Of a DNA stretch of 64,000 nt, positions 25,637 to 34,450 are shown piece by piece. The notes under the pieces were generated by a model. It was not told the DNA's origin, did no database searches, and worked only from the letters and a program-made list of their open reading frames with translations. The stretch lies in contig NZ_VDZU01000001.1 in NCBI RefSeq assembly GCF_007673525.1, forward strand, positions 1,870,177-1,934,176. Reading direction: 5' to 3'. A program made the position numbers and the translations under genes. Source of the DNA: Fictibacillus phosphorivorans (GTDB taxonomy: Bacteria > Bacillota > Bacilli > Bacillales > Fictibacillaceae). Every line of letters starts with the position of its first letter. Positions within the stretch are counted from its first letter, which is position 1.

Positions 25637-25764
25637 TGAACCATCCTTTCAGTAAATGAATACTTTTGTTAATAGTAGTACATTTATTTTAACACTTAAT
25701 ACCAATTAATGTTAATTTAGAGAAGGATCTACAAAAACTTTCAACCGATAAAGGAGAGGGAAAT

Positions 25765-26232
25765 TTGAAGAATATTCATAAGGGAAGACATGTGGCAGCG
25801 GTTGAGGGAGACTTTGTTGTTTTTGTAATTGGTATGCGAGTGAATAAGCTGCTTTCATTTTCTAAGTGGATACCTGTTTTTAAAGCTATGGGTCCCATGA
25901 TAAGAGAACTTTATCAAAACCATGAGATCGGCTTTTTACATACAGAATTTCATTTTAGTTGGAGAAGAGTAACACTGATTCAATATTGGAAAAGCTTTGA
26001 TCAACTCGAAGCGTATGCACACGGTAGAACTCACTTGGTAGCTTGGAAAGCTTTCAACAAGAATATAGGTGACGATGGAAGTGTTGGTATCTTTCATGAA
26101 AGCTACAAAATTGAAAAAAGGAGTGCAGAAGCCATTTATAACAATATGCCAAGAATTGGACTTGGAAAAGCTTATTCGTTGGCCTCCGTAACGAAAAACA
26201 CTCAAAGTGCTAGAGAAAGAATGAACAGTTAA
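25765..26232 (+). CDS. DUF4188-family protein
   Basis: A 155-residue protein of the DUF4188 type (related by fold to dimeric alpha-beta barrel monooxygenases and aldoxime dehydratases). Its recognisable pattern is FVVFVIGMRVNKLLSFSKWIPVF and later LIQYWKSFDQLEAYAHGRTHLVAWKAFN, where conserved His and Trp residues would line the pocket. The activity is unknown. It starts at TTG with AAAGGAGAGG upstream. Single gene with its own terminator. Confidence 0.75.
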   Translation: MKNIHKGRHVAAVEGDFVVFVIGMRVNKLLSFSKWIPVFKAMGPMIRELYQNHEIGFLHTEFHFSWRRVTLIQYWKSFDQLEAYAHGRTHLVAWKAFNKNIGDDGSVGIFHESYKIEKRSAEAIYNNMPRIGLGKAYSLASVTKNTQSARERMNS

Positions 26233-26237
26233 TAGTG

Positions 26238-26270
26238 TAGATCTATCCATACAGGGTAGATCTTTTTTTA
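26238..26270 (+). terminator. Terminator of the DUF4188 gene
   Basis: TAGATCTATCC pairs with GGGTAGATCT across a 5-nt loop, followed by seven T residues. Confidence 0.85.
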
Positions 26271-26351
26271 TTTTTCTAATAAACACTTGAAACTGACGTT
26301 ACGTCATTTTGTATACTTTTAATTAATGACTTATACGTAGAGGATGATGAG

Positions 26352-26489
26352 ATGAAACGTGAGGATGTTGTGATCTATGGGTGTGTTATCATCGGAGCAG
26401 GTGTTGGTTTGATGATGGATCAAGCATTGATAGGTGTGCTTATCGGTCTAGGAACTGGATACTTGCTGAGTTTATTTTCCAATAAATAA
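26352..26489 (+). CDS. 45-residue two-helix membrane protein
   Basis: A short ORF with two hydrophobic segments (about residues 6-22 and 25-41) joined by MMDQ, rich in Gly (VIIGAGVGLM and ALIGVLIGLGTGYLL). The AGAGG site upstream is loosely spaced. Such glycine-zipper-like miniproteins are often missed by gene callers. Its function is unknown. It lies 45 bp before the MerR gene on the same strand. Confidence 0.55.
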   Translation: MKREDVVIYGCVIIGAGVGLMMDQALIGVLIGLGTGYLLSLFSNK

Positions 26490-26533
26490 AAAATGTTAGT
26501 TGTAGATATGTATCTTGAAAGGAGGGAGATTCA

Positions 26534-27277
26534 TTGCTTCATATTCATAAGGTAAGTGAAATGACTGGTGTTACTGTAAGAACACTTCGTCACTATGATC
26601 ACATCGGCTTATTGCAATCATCATCCAAAACAGAAGGTGGTCACCGTTTATATAACCATACTGACTTGAAGAAGCTACAGCAAATTCAATTCATGAAGAA
26701 AATCGGTTTTCGTTTGAACGAGATTAAGAATATGTTGAATTCTAGTGACTGGGATTGGTCAGATAGTTTAAAGAAGCAACTCTCTTATGTAAAAAAAGAA
26801 CAAGAAAGTTTAAGTAAGATAGAGAGTACTCTAAGAGAATTGATTCACGGAATGGCGATGGAAGATGAGAGTAATGAAATCGCCATCCAAAAAGTCATGC
26901 AATTAGCTAATAATGATAAAGAACTACAAGAAAGATATAGAAAATCTATGTTTGAAGAAAGAGAATTAAAGCTTTGGAAGAAGGTCCCGAATATGACTAG
27001 CGACCAACCAGATACTTTAGAATGGATTGCTCTTATTGGACAGTTGAAGCGGTTTATTCATGAGGATCCAGGCTGTTCAAATGTTCAAAATATCATTAGA
27101 AGAATGGATGAAAAAAGAGCAGAAACATTTGGTGGTGAAACAGAGTTTCTAGATAAGCTGTGGGACGTGCGTATGTCTGAAAAACAGTCAGAACAATTAG
27201 GCTTATACCCCATTGATCAAGATGTACTGGAATATATGAACGCTGCTTATGAGATCTTTATAGGGAAAAAGGGGTAA
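26534..27277 (+). CDS. MerR-family transcription regulator
   Basis: A 247-residue regulator with the MerR winged helix (residues about 1-70: HKVSEMTGVTVRTLRHYDHIGLL...GGHRLY), a dimerising coiled coil (about 80-120) and a C-terminal helical domain without the metal-binding Cys pattern, of the TipAL/drug-sensing kind. TTG start with AAAGGAGGGAG upstream. It lies just before a GAP-family membrane protein gene on the same strand and probably controls it. Confidence 0.85.
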   Translation: MLHIHKVSEMTGVTVRTLRHYDHIGLLQSSSKTEGGHRLYNHTDLKKLQQIQFMKKIGFRLNEIKNMLNSSDWDWSDSLKKQLSYVKKEQESLSKIESTLRELIHGMAMEDESNEIAIQKVMQLANNDKELQERYRKSMFEERELKLWKKVPNMTSDQPDTLEWIALIGQLKRFIHEDPGCSNVQNIIRRMDEKRAETFGGETEFLDKLWDVRMSEKQSEQLGLYPIDQDVLEYMNAAYEIFIGKKG

Positions 27278-27304
27278 GCTCAATCTGAATAGAGGGGGAA
27301 TTTG

Positions 27305-27961
27305 GTGACTGTAGATCTACTTCTTTTAATTGGCGGATTGGCTGTATTAGATATGCTAAGTCCTGCGACAATAGGGGTTACGGTTTATCTCCTGTTAAAC
27401 GAGAAAGAGAAACGAACATCCCGTATTTTCTTCTACTTATTAACCGTTGCTGGTTTTTATTTTATAGTGGGTGTTTCACTTATGTTAGGAATATCAACTT
27501 TGCTTGAAAGTGTATCTAACATTTTTCAAAATCAAACCATAAGCTGGATCATTTTTATCATTGGGGCCATTTTGTTTATTGCTAGTTTCTATGTTCCTAC
27601 AAAGAAAAATGCGGATTTGCCTTCTCCAAAGTCTAAAAGTTTAATTTCAATCATAATCCTTGGATTGTCAACATCTCTTATTGAAGTAGGAACCGCTTTT
27701 CCTTACTTTGCAGCGATCGGTATTTTATCTACTAGTGATCTTTCAAGCATGGAATGGGTTTCTATATTAGCTGGATACAATTTAATCATGGTATTGCCAC
27801 CGGTCTTGTTGTATTTCATTTATCTTTTATTAGGTAGATGGATGGATAAACCTTTAATAAATCTACGTGAAAGAATGGTTAAGAATTCAGATTCAGCTCT
27901 TTCATGGATCATGTGTATCGTTGGAATCATACTGATTTTTAATAGTTTGGATTATTTGTAA
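27305..27961 (+). CDS. GAP-family membrane protein
   Basis: About six membrane helices in 218 residues, with the N-terminal LGGLAVLDMLSPATIGVTVYLLL-type motif of the GAP family (relatives of the mycobacterial Sap lipid-export protein) and a long loop at about residues 100-115. The role may be export of a lipid or small molecule under the MerR regulator. GTG 27305 has GGGGG 6 nt upstream; TTG 27302 is also possible. Confidence 0.7.
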   Translation: MTVDLLLLIGGLAVLDMLSPATIGVTVYLLLNEKEKRTSRIFFYLLTVAGFYFIVGVSLMLGISTLLESVSNIFQNQTISWIIFIIGAILFIASFYVPTKKNADLPSPKSKSLISIIILGLSTSLIEVGTAFPYFAAIGILSTSDLSSMEWVSILAGYNLIMVLPPVLLYFIYLLLGRWMDKPLINLRERMVKNSDSALSWIMCIVGIILIFNSLDYL

Positions 27962-28029
27962 GTAATTTTAGATATCTGGATGTATTAACCGTTGTGTGCA
28001 AATTGCTATTTTGGGAGTGTGTTCTACAA

Positions 28030-28706
28030 ATGATAAAAGCTGTTATGTTTGATTTAGATGGGACCCTATTAGATCGGGATCAGTCTGTGAAACTATTTAT
28101 TGATGAACAATACAACAGATTTGCGCAGCTAAAGGATAATGTAACGAAGGAGATTATGTTAAACGATATATGGAATTAGATAACCGAGGATATGTTTGGA
28201 AGGATAAAGTATATCAACAAATTGTTAATGAGTTTTCATTACCTGAACCTTCGTGGGAAGACCTTTTTGCTGATTACATAAATGAATTTAAGAACTACTG
28301 CATTCCTTTTCCTCATCTTATTGAAATGTTAGAGGACTTAAAAAGTAAAAACTACAAACTTGGAATCATTTCAAACGGATTTGGACAATTTCAGATTGAT
28401 AATATTCATGCTTTAGGTATTAAAGAATATTTCGATGTTATATTCATTTCTGAATGGGAAGGAATAAAGAAACCAGATCGTCGCATTTTCAATAGAGCAT
28501 TAAAGCAACTCCAAGTTGCTCCTTATGAGTGTATTTTTGTAGGGGATCATCCTGAGAATGACGTAAAAGCTGCCCAAAATGTTGGAATGAGAGGGATTTG
28601 GAAGAGAGATGCCCATTGGGAAGCTGTTAAAGCAGATTATATTGTGGATGATTTATTGGAGATTCCTTTAATCATTGAAAAAATGAATAGAACATGTGTT
28701 ACTTAA
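28030..28706 (+). pseudogene. HAD-family hydrolase gene with a frameshift
   Basis: The N-terminus MIKAVMFDLDGTLLDRD carries the HAD nucleophile motif, and the later part, in another frame from about 28150, continues GDYVKRYMELDNRGYVWKDK and then shows SNGF (motif II), KKPD (motif III lysine) and GDHPENDV (motif IV). Joining the frames by one missing base near 28151 gives a normal length of about 225 residues. Either the gene is broken in this strain or the sequence has a one-base error. GGGAG lies 10 nt before the ATG. Confidence 0.85.
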
Positions 28707-28708
28707 AG

Positions 28709-28736
28709 CGATTTTCCATACAGGAAAATCGTTTTT
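28709..28736 (+). terminator. Terminator of the HAD gene
   Basis: CGATTTTCC / GGAAAATCG with a 5-nt loop is followed by five T residues. Confidence 0.88.
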
Positions 28737-28832
28737 GTTTAGATGGTGTTTTCTACATTCACCTCTAATTCGTAAAGTACTATTTACTCCTTTATAATAA
28801 TGCTAATAAGGTTCTTTATAGGAGGAACAACC

Positions 28833-29522
28833 ATGAGCGCTGAAAAAATTCTAATTGTTGAAGATGAGAAGAAGATAGCAAGAATCATCCAACTGGAACT
28901 AGAACATGAAGGATACGAAACGGAGACAGCTACTACGGGTACGGATGGATTAGAAAAGTTTAAATCTGGTAAGTGGGATCTCATTCTGCTAGATGTGATG
29001 CTGCCTGAATTAAGCGGGCTAGAGGTGTTAAGACGAATCAGAGCGACAGGTAGTCATATTCCAATCATTTTATTAACGGCCAGAGATGCTTTGCCAGATA
29101 AAGTGAGCGGGCTTGATCTTGGGGCAAACGATTATGTGACTAAACCGTTTGAAATTGAAGAACTGTTAGCTAGAATTCGGGCATTTCTTCGCATGAATCA
29201 ACACTTCACAGAAGATCAAGATAGCGAAATTTATGAACTAGGTGATCTGACAGTTAATTTAAAAACGAGGGATGTTAAGCGTGACTCTACTCTAATTGAA
29301 TTAACACCGAGGGAATTTGATCTTCTTGTTTACTTGATACGAAATAAAAACCAGGTATTGAACCGTGATCAAATATTATCAAAGGTATGGGGTTACGATT
29401 ATTATGGCGATACCAATGTTGTAGATGTCTACATACGTTATCTGCGTAAAAAGATAGATTCCACTTTTTCGCACCCCTATATTCATACGATTCGTGGAGT
29501 AGGCTACACGATGAAGGAGTAA
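28833..29522 (+). CDS. OmpR/PhoB-family response regulator
   Basis: A 229-residue regulator: receiver domain with phospho-acceptor D54 (LILLDVMLPELSG), acidic pocket E10-D11, TAR and TKPF segments, then a winged-helix DNA-binding domain (about 130-228). Start ATG 28833 has AGGAGG 7 nt upstream; the longer frame from 28800 includes that site. It is 3 bp from the partner kinase. The likely targets are the two PepSY genes downstream, whose promoters carry direct repeats on an 11-bp phase, as this class prefers. Confidence 0.93.
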   Translation: MSAEKILIVEDEKKIARIIQLELEHEGYETETATTGTDGLEKFKSGKWDLILLDVMLPELSGLEVLRRIRATGSHIPIILLTARDALPDKVSGLDLGANDYVTKPFEIEELLARIRAFLRMNQHFTEDQDSEIYELGDLTVNLKTRDVKRDSTLIELTPREFDLLVYLIRNKNQVLNRDQILSKVWGYDYYGDTNVVDVYIRYLRKKIDSTFSHPYIHTIRGVGYTMKE

Positions 29523-29525
29523 CCC

Positions 29526-30890
29526 ATGAACATAAAAAATCGGATAACTTTGTTTTCAACGGTATGGCTTCTAATCATTTTACTTGTCACGAATAGTGGC
29601 ATTTATCTTCTGTTTCAGAAGAATCTACATGATAATGCTCTTGAAGGTACAGAGACAAGGATGGAAAGTTTGACCGAAGCTGTAAAAACATCTACTGAGA
29701 CAAAAATGAATATGACACAACTTTTGCGCGCCTACCTTCCTGGAGATTCAATGATTCGAATTATCACTGTTGATAACCGTGTAGCTGCTACCTCGTCGAG
29801 AATTACAGAGGATGATATGCTCCATGAAATCAAACCGATCTTTAGAACCAATCAATACAGTGAGATTAAGACGCTAGACGGAATGGTTTACACTGTTTCT
29901 CAACACCCGGTTATTTGGACGGATGGGGAGGTTGTGTCTTTACAGTTGATTGAAAAAGAATCTTCTATTCCAAACACGTTGCAGATTTTAAGAATCGTCT
30001 TAATTATAGCAACCTTACTCATTTTAATTCCTTCTTACATGGGAGGGCGATTCTTGAGCCGGTTGATCTTAGTACCCATCAGCAACTTAACGAAAACAAT
30101 GGAAGAAAACCAGAGACGTGGGACGTATAAGCGGATTACGATTAATAAGAAATCGAATGATGAACTGAATAAGATGGCAAGAACGTTTAACCATATGATG
30201 GACTTGCTTGAAAACAACTACAAAAAGCAAGAACAGTTCGTATCTGATGCTTCCCATGAACTGAGAACACCGCTTACTGTTATTGAAAGCTATGCAAAAA
30301 TGCTTAAACGGTGGGGAGGTAATCGACCAGAAATTTTAGAAGAAGCTGTAGAAGCGATCCACTCAGAATCCATTAGAATGAAAGAATTAACACAACAAAT
30401 GCTCATTCTAGCAAGGGATGAATCGCAAGTAGATCTTCAACTCGAACAATCCGATTTGGTTGAAATGGCTAAAAATGCCGCTAAGAATATGAACAAGGCA
30501 TACGACCGTGACATTCAAGTTCATTCCAACTTAGACAAAATTCATGTTGAGTGTGATTTATTAAAAATAAAGCAAGTTCTAATCATCCTTTTAGATAACG
30601 CCATTAAGTATAGTTCGGCAGCTATTAATGTGGAGTTAACTAAACAAGGAAACTCTGTCAGATTTTCCGTAACAGACTATGGAATCGGAATTCCAAAGGA
30701 AAATCTAGATAAAGTCTATGATCGATTCTTTCGTGTAGACCAAGCTAGGAGCCGTGATACGGGAGGAGCAGGTTTAGGACTGTCCATCGCAAAACAAATC
30801 GTTTCTGCTCACCAAGGGAAGCTTCATTTGGTGAGTGAAGAAGGAAAGGGAACAACGGTTACAATGGAGATTCCTGTGAAACAGAGTTAA
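29526..30890 (+). CDS. Sensor histidine kinase partner
   Basis: A 454-residue kinase: membrane helix at about 8-30, extracytoplasmic sensor of about 120 residues, second helix at about 153-172, HAMP (to about 230), HisKA with phospho-acceptor H244 in SDASHELRTPL, and an ATPase domain with N (LIILLDNAIKYS), G1 (DYGIGIPKEN), F and G2 (GGAGLGLSIAKQI) boxes. It resembles ArlS/CutS-type kinases. The signal is unknown; the PepSY targets suggest something outside the membrane. Confidence 0.93.
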   Translation: MNIKNRITLFSTVWLLIILLVTNSGIYLLFQKNLHDNALEGTETRMESLTEAVKTSTETKMNMTQLLRAYLPGDSMIRIITVDNRVAATSSRITEDDMLHEIKPIFRTNQYSEIKTLDGMVYTVSQHPVIWTDGEVVSLQLIEKESSIPNTLQILRIVLIIATLLILIPSYMGGRFLSRLILVPISNLTKTMEENQRRGTYKRITINKKSNDELNKMARTFNHMMDLLENNYKKQEQFVSDASHELRTPLTVIESYAKMLKRWGGNRPEILEEAVEAIHSESIRMKELTQQMLILARDESQVDLQLEQSDLVEMAKNAAKNMNKAYDRDIQVHSNLDKIHVECDLLKIKQVLIILLDNAIKYSSAAINVELTKQGNSVRFSVTDYGIGIPKENLDKVYDRFFRVDQARSRDTGGAGLGLSIAKQIVSAHQGKLHLVSEEGKGTTVTMEIPVKQS

Positions 30891-30930
30891 TTCTCATCAT
30901 TTTCTCATCTGATTCTTATGGAGCTTTCAT
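30891..30930 (+). promoter_or_regulatory. Direct repeats upstream of the first PepSY gene
   Basis: TTCTCAT at 30891 and 30902, TTCTTAT at 30913 and the weaker CTTTCAT at 30924 lie at exact 11-bp intervals, 38 to 77 bp before the start. Tandem heptamers on an 11-bp phase are the usual footprint of PhoP/OmpR-type regulators. The matching set before the next gene supports a shared regulator, presumably the one encoded at 28833. Confidence 0.6.
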
Positions 30931-30967
30931 TCTAACATGAGAAAATCCATGTAAAGGGGGAATACGT

Positions 30968-31675
30968 ATGAACAAAAAAACAGCTGTGATTTCTGGAATA
31001 ATAGTCGTTATTCTCCTTCTTGTCTTCGGATCAAGAGAGTGGGTGAACGGAAACCAAGGCCGTACATTAGAAAAAGAGAAAATGAACAGAATCGTAAGCG
31101 CAAAATATCCAGGAGAGATTCTATCTACAGAACTAACGAATAGAGAAGATAAACAACAATACAAAACAGTGTTGAAAAGTGAACAAGGTGTTTATGTAAT
31201 ATGGTCTGATGCGGTTTCTGGAGAAATTCTCGACATGAATCGAACAGAAAATGAACAAGTTCAAGAGGTGGGTATTACAAAAGATGAAGCTGAAAAAATA
31301 GCTGCCAAACACGGAAAAGTAAAATCTGCCGAAATTAATGAAGAGAACAAAGTCTATCTTGTTCATGTCAGTAGCGAAGGTAAAACATATCGTTTAGAAA
31401 TTAACAGTGCCACTGGGACCATCAATAGTAAAAACGAGGTTGAATCTGTAGATGAACCTGCTCAGCCAAACACAAAAATTACACAAGATGAAGCCAAACA
31501 AATCGCACTAAATGAAGTAAAAGGTACCGTTACGGATATTGAGTTAGATGATGAAGACGGTGTGATCGTTTATGAAGTTGAGATTGAAACGAAAACGAAA
31601 GAAGCACAAGTGATCATAAATGCGTTTTCTGGCGAAGTAAACTCCGTAACGATGGAGACAAAAGATAGTGACTAA
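30968..31675 (+). CDS. Membrane-anchored PepSY-domain protein
   Basis: A 235-residue protein with an N-terminal membrane anchor (about 5-23) and two to three PepSY units outside the membrane, seen as TKDEAEKIAAKHG and TQDEAKQIALNEVKGTVTDIELDDEDG followed by VYEVEI...ININAFSGE-like strands. PepSY domains are thought to inhibit or sense peptidases, or to bind envelope ligands. RBS AAAGGGGGAATACGT. It follows the two-component genes and is probably regulated by them. Confidence 0.85.
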   Translation: MNKKTAVISGIIVVILLLVFGSREWVNGNQGRTLEKEKMNRIVSAKYPGEILSTELTNREDKQQYKTVLKSEQGVYVIWSDAVSGEILDMNRTENEQVQEVGITKDEAEKIAAKHGKVKSAEINEENKVYLVHVSSEGKTYRLEINSATGTINSKNEVESVDEPAQPNTKITQDEAKQIALNEVKGTVTDIELDDEDGVIVYEVEIETKTKEAQVIINAFSGEVNSVTMETKDSD

Positions 31676-31707
31676 GAATGCTCTAATTTAGAGCGTTCTT
31701 ATTTTTT
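31674..31707 (+). terminator. Terminator of the first PepSY gene
   Basis: AAGAATGCTCTA pairs with TAGAGCGTTCTT (one G-T pair) across a 3-nt loop, followed by ATTTTTTT. Confidence 0.85.
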
Positions 31708-31726
31708 TGAGAAAAATCACCAAAGC

Positions 31727-31782
31727 TTCTCATCGTTTTCTAATCTTCTCTTCCCTTTGTTCTCATTTTACCTGTCTATTAT
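31727..31782 (+). promoter_or_regulatory. Direct repeats and promoter upstream of the second PepSY gene
   Basis: TTCTCAT at 31727, TTCTAAT at 31738 and TTCTCAT at 31760 fall on the same 11-bp phase (the 31749 slot is degenerate). A TATTAT -10 box lies at 31777-31782 and the -35 slot (CCTTTG) is poor. A weak -35 with upstream activator repeats is the classic layout of a response-regulator-dependent promoter. Confidence 0.6.
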
Positions 31783-31816
31783 AAGGATATAGTTAAAAAC
31801 AAGGAGGAAACAACAA

Positions 31817-32395
31817 ATGAAAAAACTAACAAAAATTATTGCAGGTACAGTATTAGTCTGTGGTATTGGAGTAGGAACATATACTTATGTAGAAAACACA
31901 CCTAGCGCGTTTGCAGCTAAGAATGTAATTTCAGAAAAACAAGCAAAAGACATTGCATTGGAAAAAACAAAAGGCGGAACTGTTACTGAGATGGAACTAG
32001 ATCGCGATGGTCTAAAGGACAAATATGAAATTGAGGTTCTTAACGGAGATAAAGAATATGATCTTGATATCGTTGCAGAAACTGGTAAGGTTTCCAAAGT
32101 GGAAGAAGGTATGAAAGATCAAGATGATAATGACAACGACGATGACAATGATAATGGTGTTGACGAAAAAGAAAGTTCAGAGCGCGATGATCAGATAGAT
32201 CCTTCAAAGATTAAGATCACGGCTGAACAAGCTCAGTCTATCGCACTAAAAAAGGTTTCAGGAACAGTAAAAGAGATGAGTCTAGATGATGATTATGTGT
32301 ATGAATTCGAAATTCAAAAAAACGGAAAAGATATTGATGTTAACGTAGATGCAGTGACAGGTGAGGTGATCGTTGATCAGAATGATAACGACTAA
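31817..32395 (+). CDS. Secreted PepSY-domain protein with Asp-rich linker
   Basis: A 192-residue protein with an N-terminal signal segment (about 1-30) and two PepSY units (about 40-97 and 135-192) with the SEKQAKDIALEKTKGGTVTEM and TAEQAQSIALKKVSGTVKEM starts. They are joined by a very acidic Asp/Asn run (about 98-125), which could bind calcium or act as a spacer. RBS AAGGAGG. It has its own promoter and terminator and looks like a paralogue of the preceding gene. Confidence 0.87.
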   Translation: MKKLTKIIAGTVLVCGIGVGTYTYVENTPSAFAAKNVISEKQAKDIALEKTKGGTVTEMELDRDGLKDKYEIEVLNGDKEYDLDIVAETGKVSKVEEGMKDQDDNDNDDDNDNGVDEKESSERDDQIDPSKIKITAEQAQSIALKKVSGTVKEMSLDDDYVYEFEIQKNGKDIDVNVDAVTGEVIVDQNDND

Positions 32396-32410
32396 TCAGT
32401 CTTAAACAAT

Positions 32411-32452
32411 AAGAAATGAGGTCTCCAAACGATGGAGCCTCGTTTCTTTTTA
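32411..32452 (+). terminator. Terminator of the second PepSY gene
   Basis: AAGAAATGAGG...TCTCC pairs with GGAG..CCTCGTTTCTT across a 7-nt loop, with one mismatch, followed by TTTT. Confidence 0.85.
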
Positions 32453-32454
32453 AA

Positions 32455-32714
32455 TTAAGGATTTATTTTATATTCCTTTTCACTACCGTCCTCAAATTGA
32501 ACTTCCAAATCAAATGCTGTAAAGTCTTCATCTAAGTTAAATTTATCAATAATCTGTTTCGTAACTTCACCATCTTTTAACTCCGCTTGATTGGAATTGT
32601 TTTCTTTCGGGCATCTTTTGGAGGGTTTTTCACTTCTTCTTTGTTGCCGCAACCTGAAAGTGCAAGTACAAAAGTCAATGCAGAAGAGCAAATCATTAGA
32701 TGATTTTTGTACAA
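32455..32714 (-). pseudogene. YusW-like lipoprotein gene, frameshifted
   Basis: Starting from TTG 32714 (AAAGGAGAGG 6 nt upstream), one frame gives a clean lipoprotein signal, MYKNHLMICSSALTFVLALS then G-C (lipobox LSGC), and breaks down at about 32600-32620. The other frame then continues DGEVTKQIIDKFNLDEDF... to EYKINP, a YusW-like domain. The two halves rejoin with a one-base shift in a run rich in A and C. Either the gene is dead or the sequence has an indel error. The long single-frame ORF to 32757 mixes frames and lacks the signal peptide. Confidence 0.75.
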
Positions 32715-32993
32715 GGTAGACCTCTCCTTTAATGTATTTTCTAGTGTAATACCTCATTAAAATGGATTTGAACCTTCACTTAGAAAGAGTATATAAACCC
32801 TTTAAATATCTAACTTTGTTAAGTTTTAAATGATATTAAATAAGGTAAAAATCTAAAAAATAATATATAATCTTGTAAGTATAGAGTCGTTCATCATAGT
32901 GCAAGTAACTTTTTGAAGAGTATCTTGCGGCTAAAATGGTCATTCTATGGATATTACATATTATTTTTATGAGATTTGAAAGGAGATTCATGG

Positions 32994-33767
32994 ATGGATT
33001 CAATTTGGTTAGAGTACGGGTGGGCATTATTAATTCTAATTGGTCTTGAAGGTTTGTTATCCGCTGACAATGCCCTAGTACTAGCGGTTATCGCAAAACA
33101 TTTACCTGAGGATCAGAAAAAACGAGCGATCAGCTATGGAATTATAATGGCATTCGTTTTCCGCTTCGGTGCACTTTTTGCCATTTCATTTATTGCGAAT
33201 GTTTGGCAGATTCAGGCGATCGGAGCAGCGTATCTGTTATACCTTGGATTGAAACATGTGATTCAAGCAAAATTCGGTAAAGAAAATGAGAAGATTCAAG
33301 AAGAAGTTGAAGAAGAAGCAAAAGGAAAAGGATTTTGGCCGACAGTTGGTAAGATTGCTATCGCTGACTTAGCGTTTGCAATCGATTCGATTCTAGCTGC
33401 AGTTGCTCTTGCTCTAGGTCTTCCAGATTCACCACTTGGTGACTTTGGAGGGATGGACGGTGGACAATTCATCGTAGTTGTTCTTGGAGGGGTTGCGGGT
33501 CTGATCTTGATCAAGTTTGCAGCAACTTGGTTTGTTCAGTTGTTAGATCAAAGACCTGCTTTAGAAACAACTGCTTATGCAATCGTTGCTTGGGTAGGTG
33601 TGAAGCTTGCGGTCATTACACTTGCTCATAATGATATTGGAGTGTTAGATCACGATTTTCCACATAGTACGGTTTGGACAATCATCTTCTATGGTGTGTT
33701 AGTTGGTATTGCGGTAATCGGATGGTTTGCACCGGCTAAATCGAAGAAAAATGAAACATCTTTATAA
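32994..33767 (+). CDS. TerC-family membrane protein (probable Mn exporter)
   Basis: A 257-residue protein with about seven membrane helices. The acidic motifs EGLLSADNALVLAVIAKHLP (helix 1) and KIAIADLAFAIDSILAAVAL (helix 4) are the TerC metal-binding signatures. In B. subtilis the relatives YceF and YkoY export manganese that loads secreted enzymes. Start ATG 32994 has AAAGGAG 8 nt upstream. I looked for a yybP-ykoY manganese riboswitch in the 230 bp upstream and saw none. Confidence 0.9.
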   Translation: MDSIWLEYGWALLILIGLEGLLSADNALVLAVIAKHLPEDQKKRAISYGIIMAFVFRFGALFAISFIANVWQIQAIGAAYLLYLGLKHVIQAKFGKENEKIQEEVEEEAKGKGFWPTVGKIAIADLAFAIDSILAAVALALGLPDSPLGDFGGMDGGQFIVVVLGGVAGLILIKFAATWFVQLLDQRPALETTAYAIVAWVGVKLAVITLAHNDIGVLDHDFPHSTVWTIIFYGVLVGIAVIGWFAPAKSKKNETSL

Positions 33768-33780
33768 ACAAACAAAATGG

Positions 33781-33811
33781 AGTCAGCAGAAAATGATCTG
33801 CTGACTTTTTT
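33781..33811 (+). terminator. Terminator of the TerC gene
   Basis: A 10-bp stem AGTCAGCAGA / TCTGCTGACT with a 6-nt loop is followed by five T residues. Confidence 0.93.
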
Positions 33812-33829
33812 GTTGCTTTTTTACTTTAA

Positions 33830-34222
33830 TTACATAGAAGGTTTATTCCGATTTTTTAAATTGGTATACAAATGATATATAGTAAGTATGAAACAAATAA
33901 TTAATCCAAATCCAAGTCCGAGAAATCCCTGCATCCTTACCCATCCAATTGTAAAAGACATGAAAATCCAAAGGTACCAAAAGCCCCCCAATAGAATGAA
34001 AATAGGTCCAGCGAACACCTGTAATCTTTTGTGTAATTTGAAAGCTAAAAAAGATGCACTAATCATTAGGAAAGTGAAAATGGGTTGAACATGTAGTTCA
34101 AATCGAGATTGCGCATCTTCCGGTGTCTCATACGGTTGATTTAATTCTATAAACGTAAAAGCAATGGTTATTAGTGATAGGATTGCATAGCTCCATATAG
34201 CTCCTCTATTTATCGAATGCAT
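33830..34222 (-). CDS. Four-helix membrane protein, unknown
   Basis: Not recognised as a family. 130 residues with four hydrophobic segments (about 8-25, 46-62, 69-92 and 96-118) and charged ends. GAGAGGAG lies 7 nt before the ATG, which supports translation. It stands alone, convergent with terC. It could be a small stress or envelope protein; the sequence shows nothing more. Confidence 0.7.
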   Translation of the reverse strand: MHSINRGAIWSYAILSLITIAFTFIELNQPYETPEDAQSRFELHVQPIFTFLMISASFLAFKLHKRLQVFAGPIFILLGGFWYLWIFMSFTIGWVRMQGFLGLGFGLIICFILTIYHLYTNLKNRNKPSM

Positions 34223-34450
34223 ATAAAAACTCCTCTCAAATATACGTTTTATTTCTTAATCTCAATTCCATTATATGTTAAATTTATCAATGAAAGTTAA
34301 AGAAAGTCTCACTTAATAATTTCTTTTATTCACATTGATTCTTAAGAGTCAAGAAGGATTAACGTGATTGAATATGGAAATATGGCTCTTACTCAAAATT
34401 AATTACTGTCTGCCAACTGTGAAAAATATGGTCATAAGGACGTGGAACTT

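Noticed and set aside
32760..32990. Possible manganese riboswitch before the TerC gene
   Set aside because: The conserved elements of the yybP-ykoY family were not visible. The region is AT-rich without strong stems.
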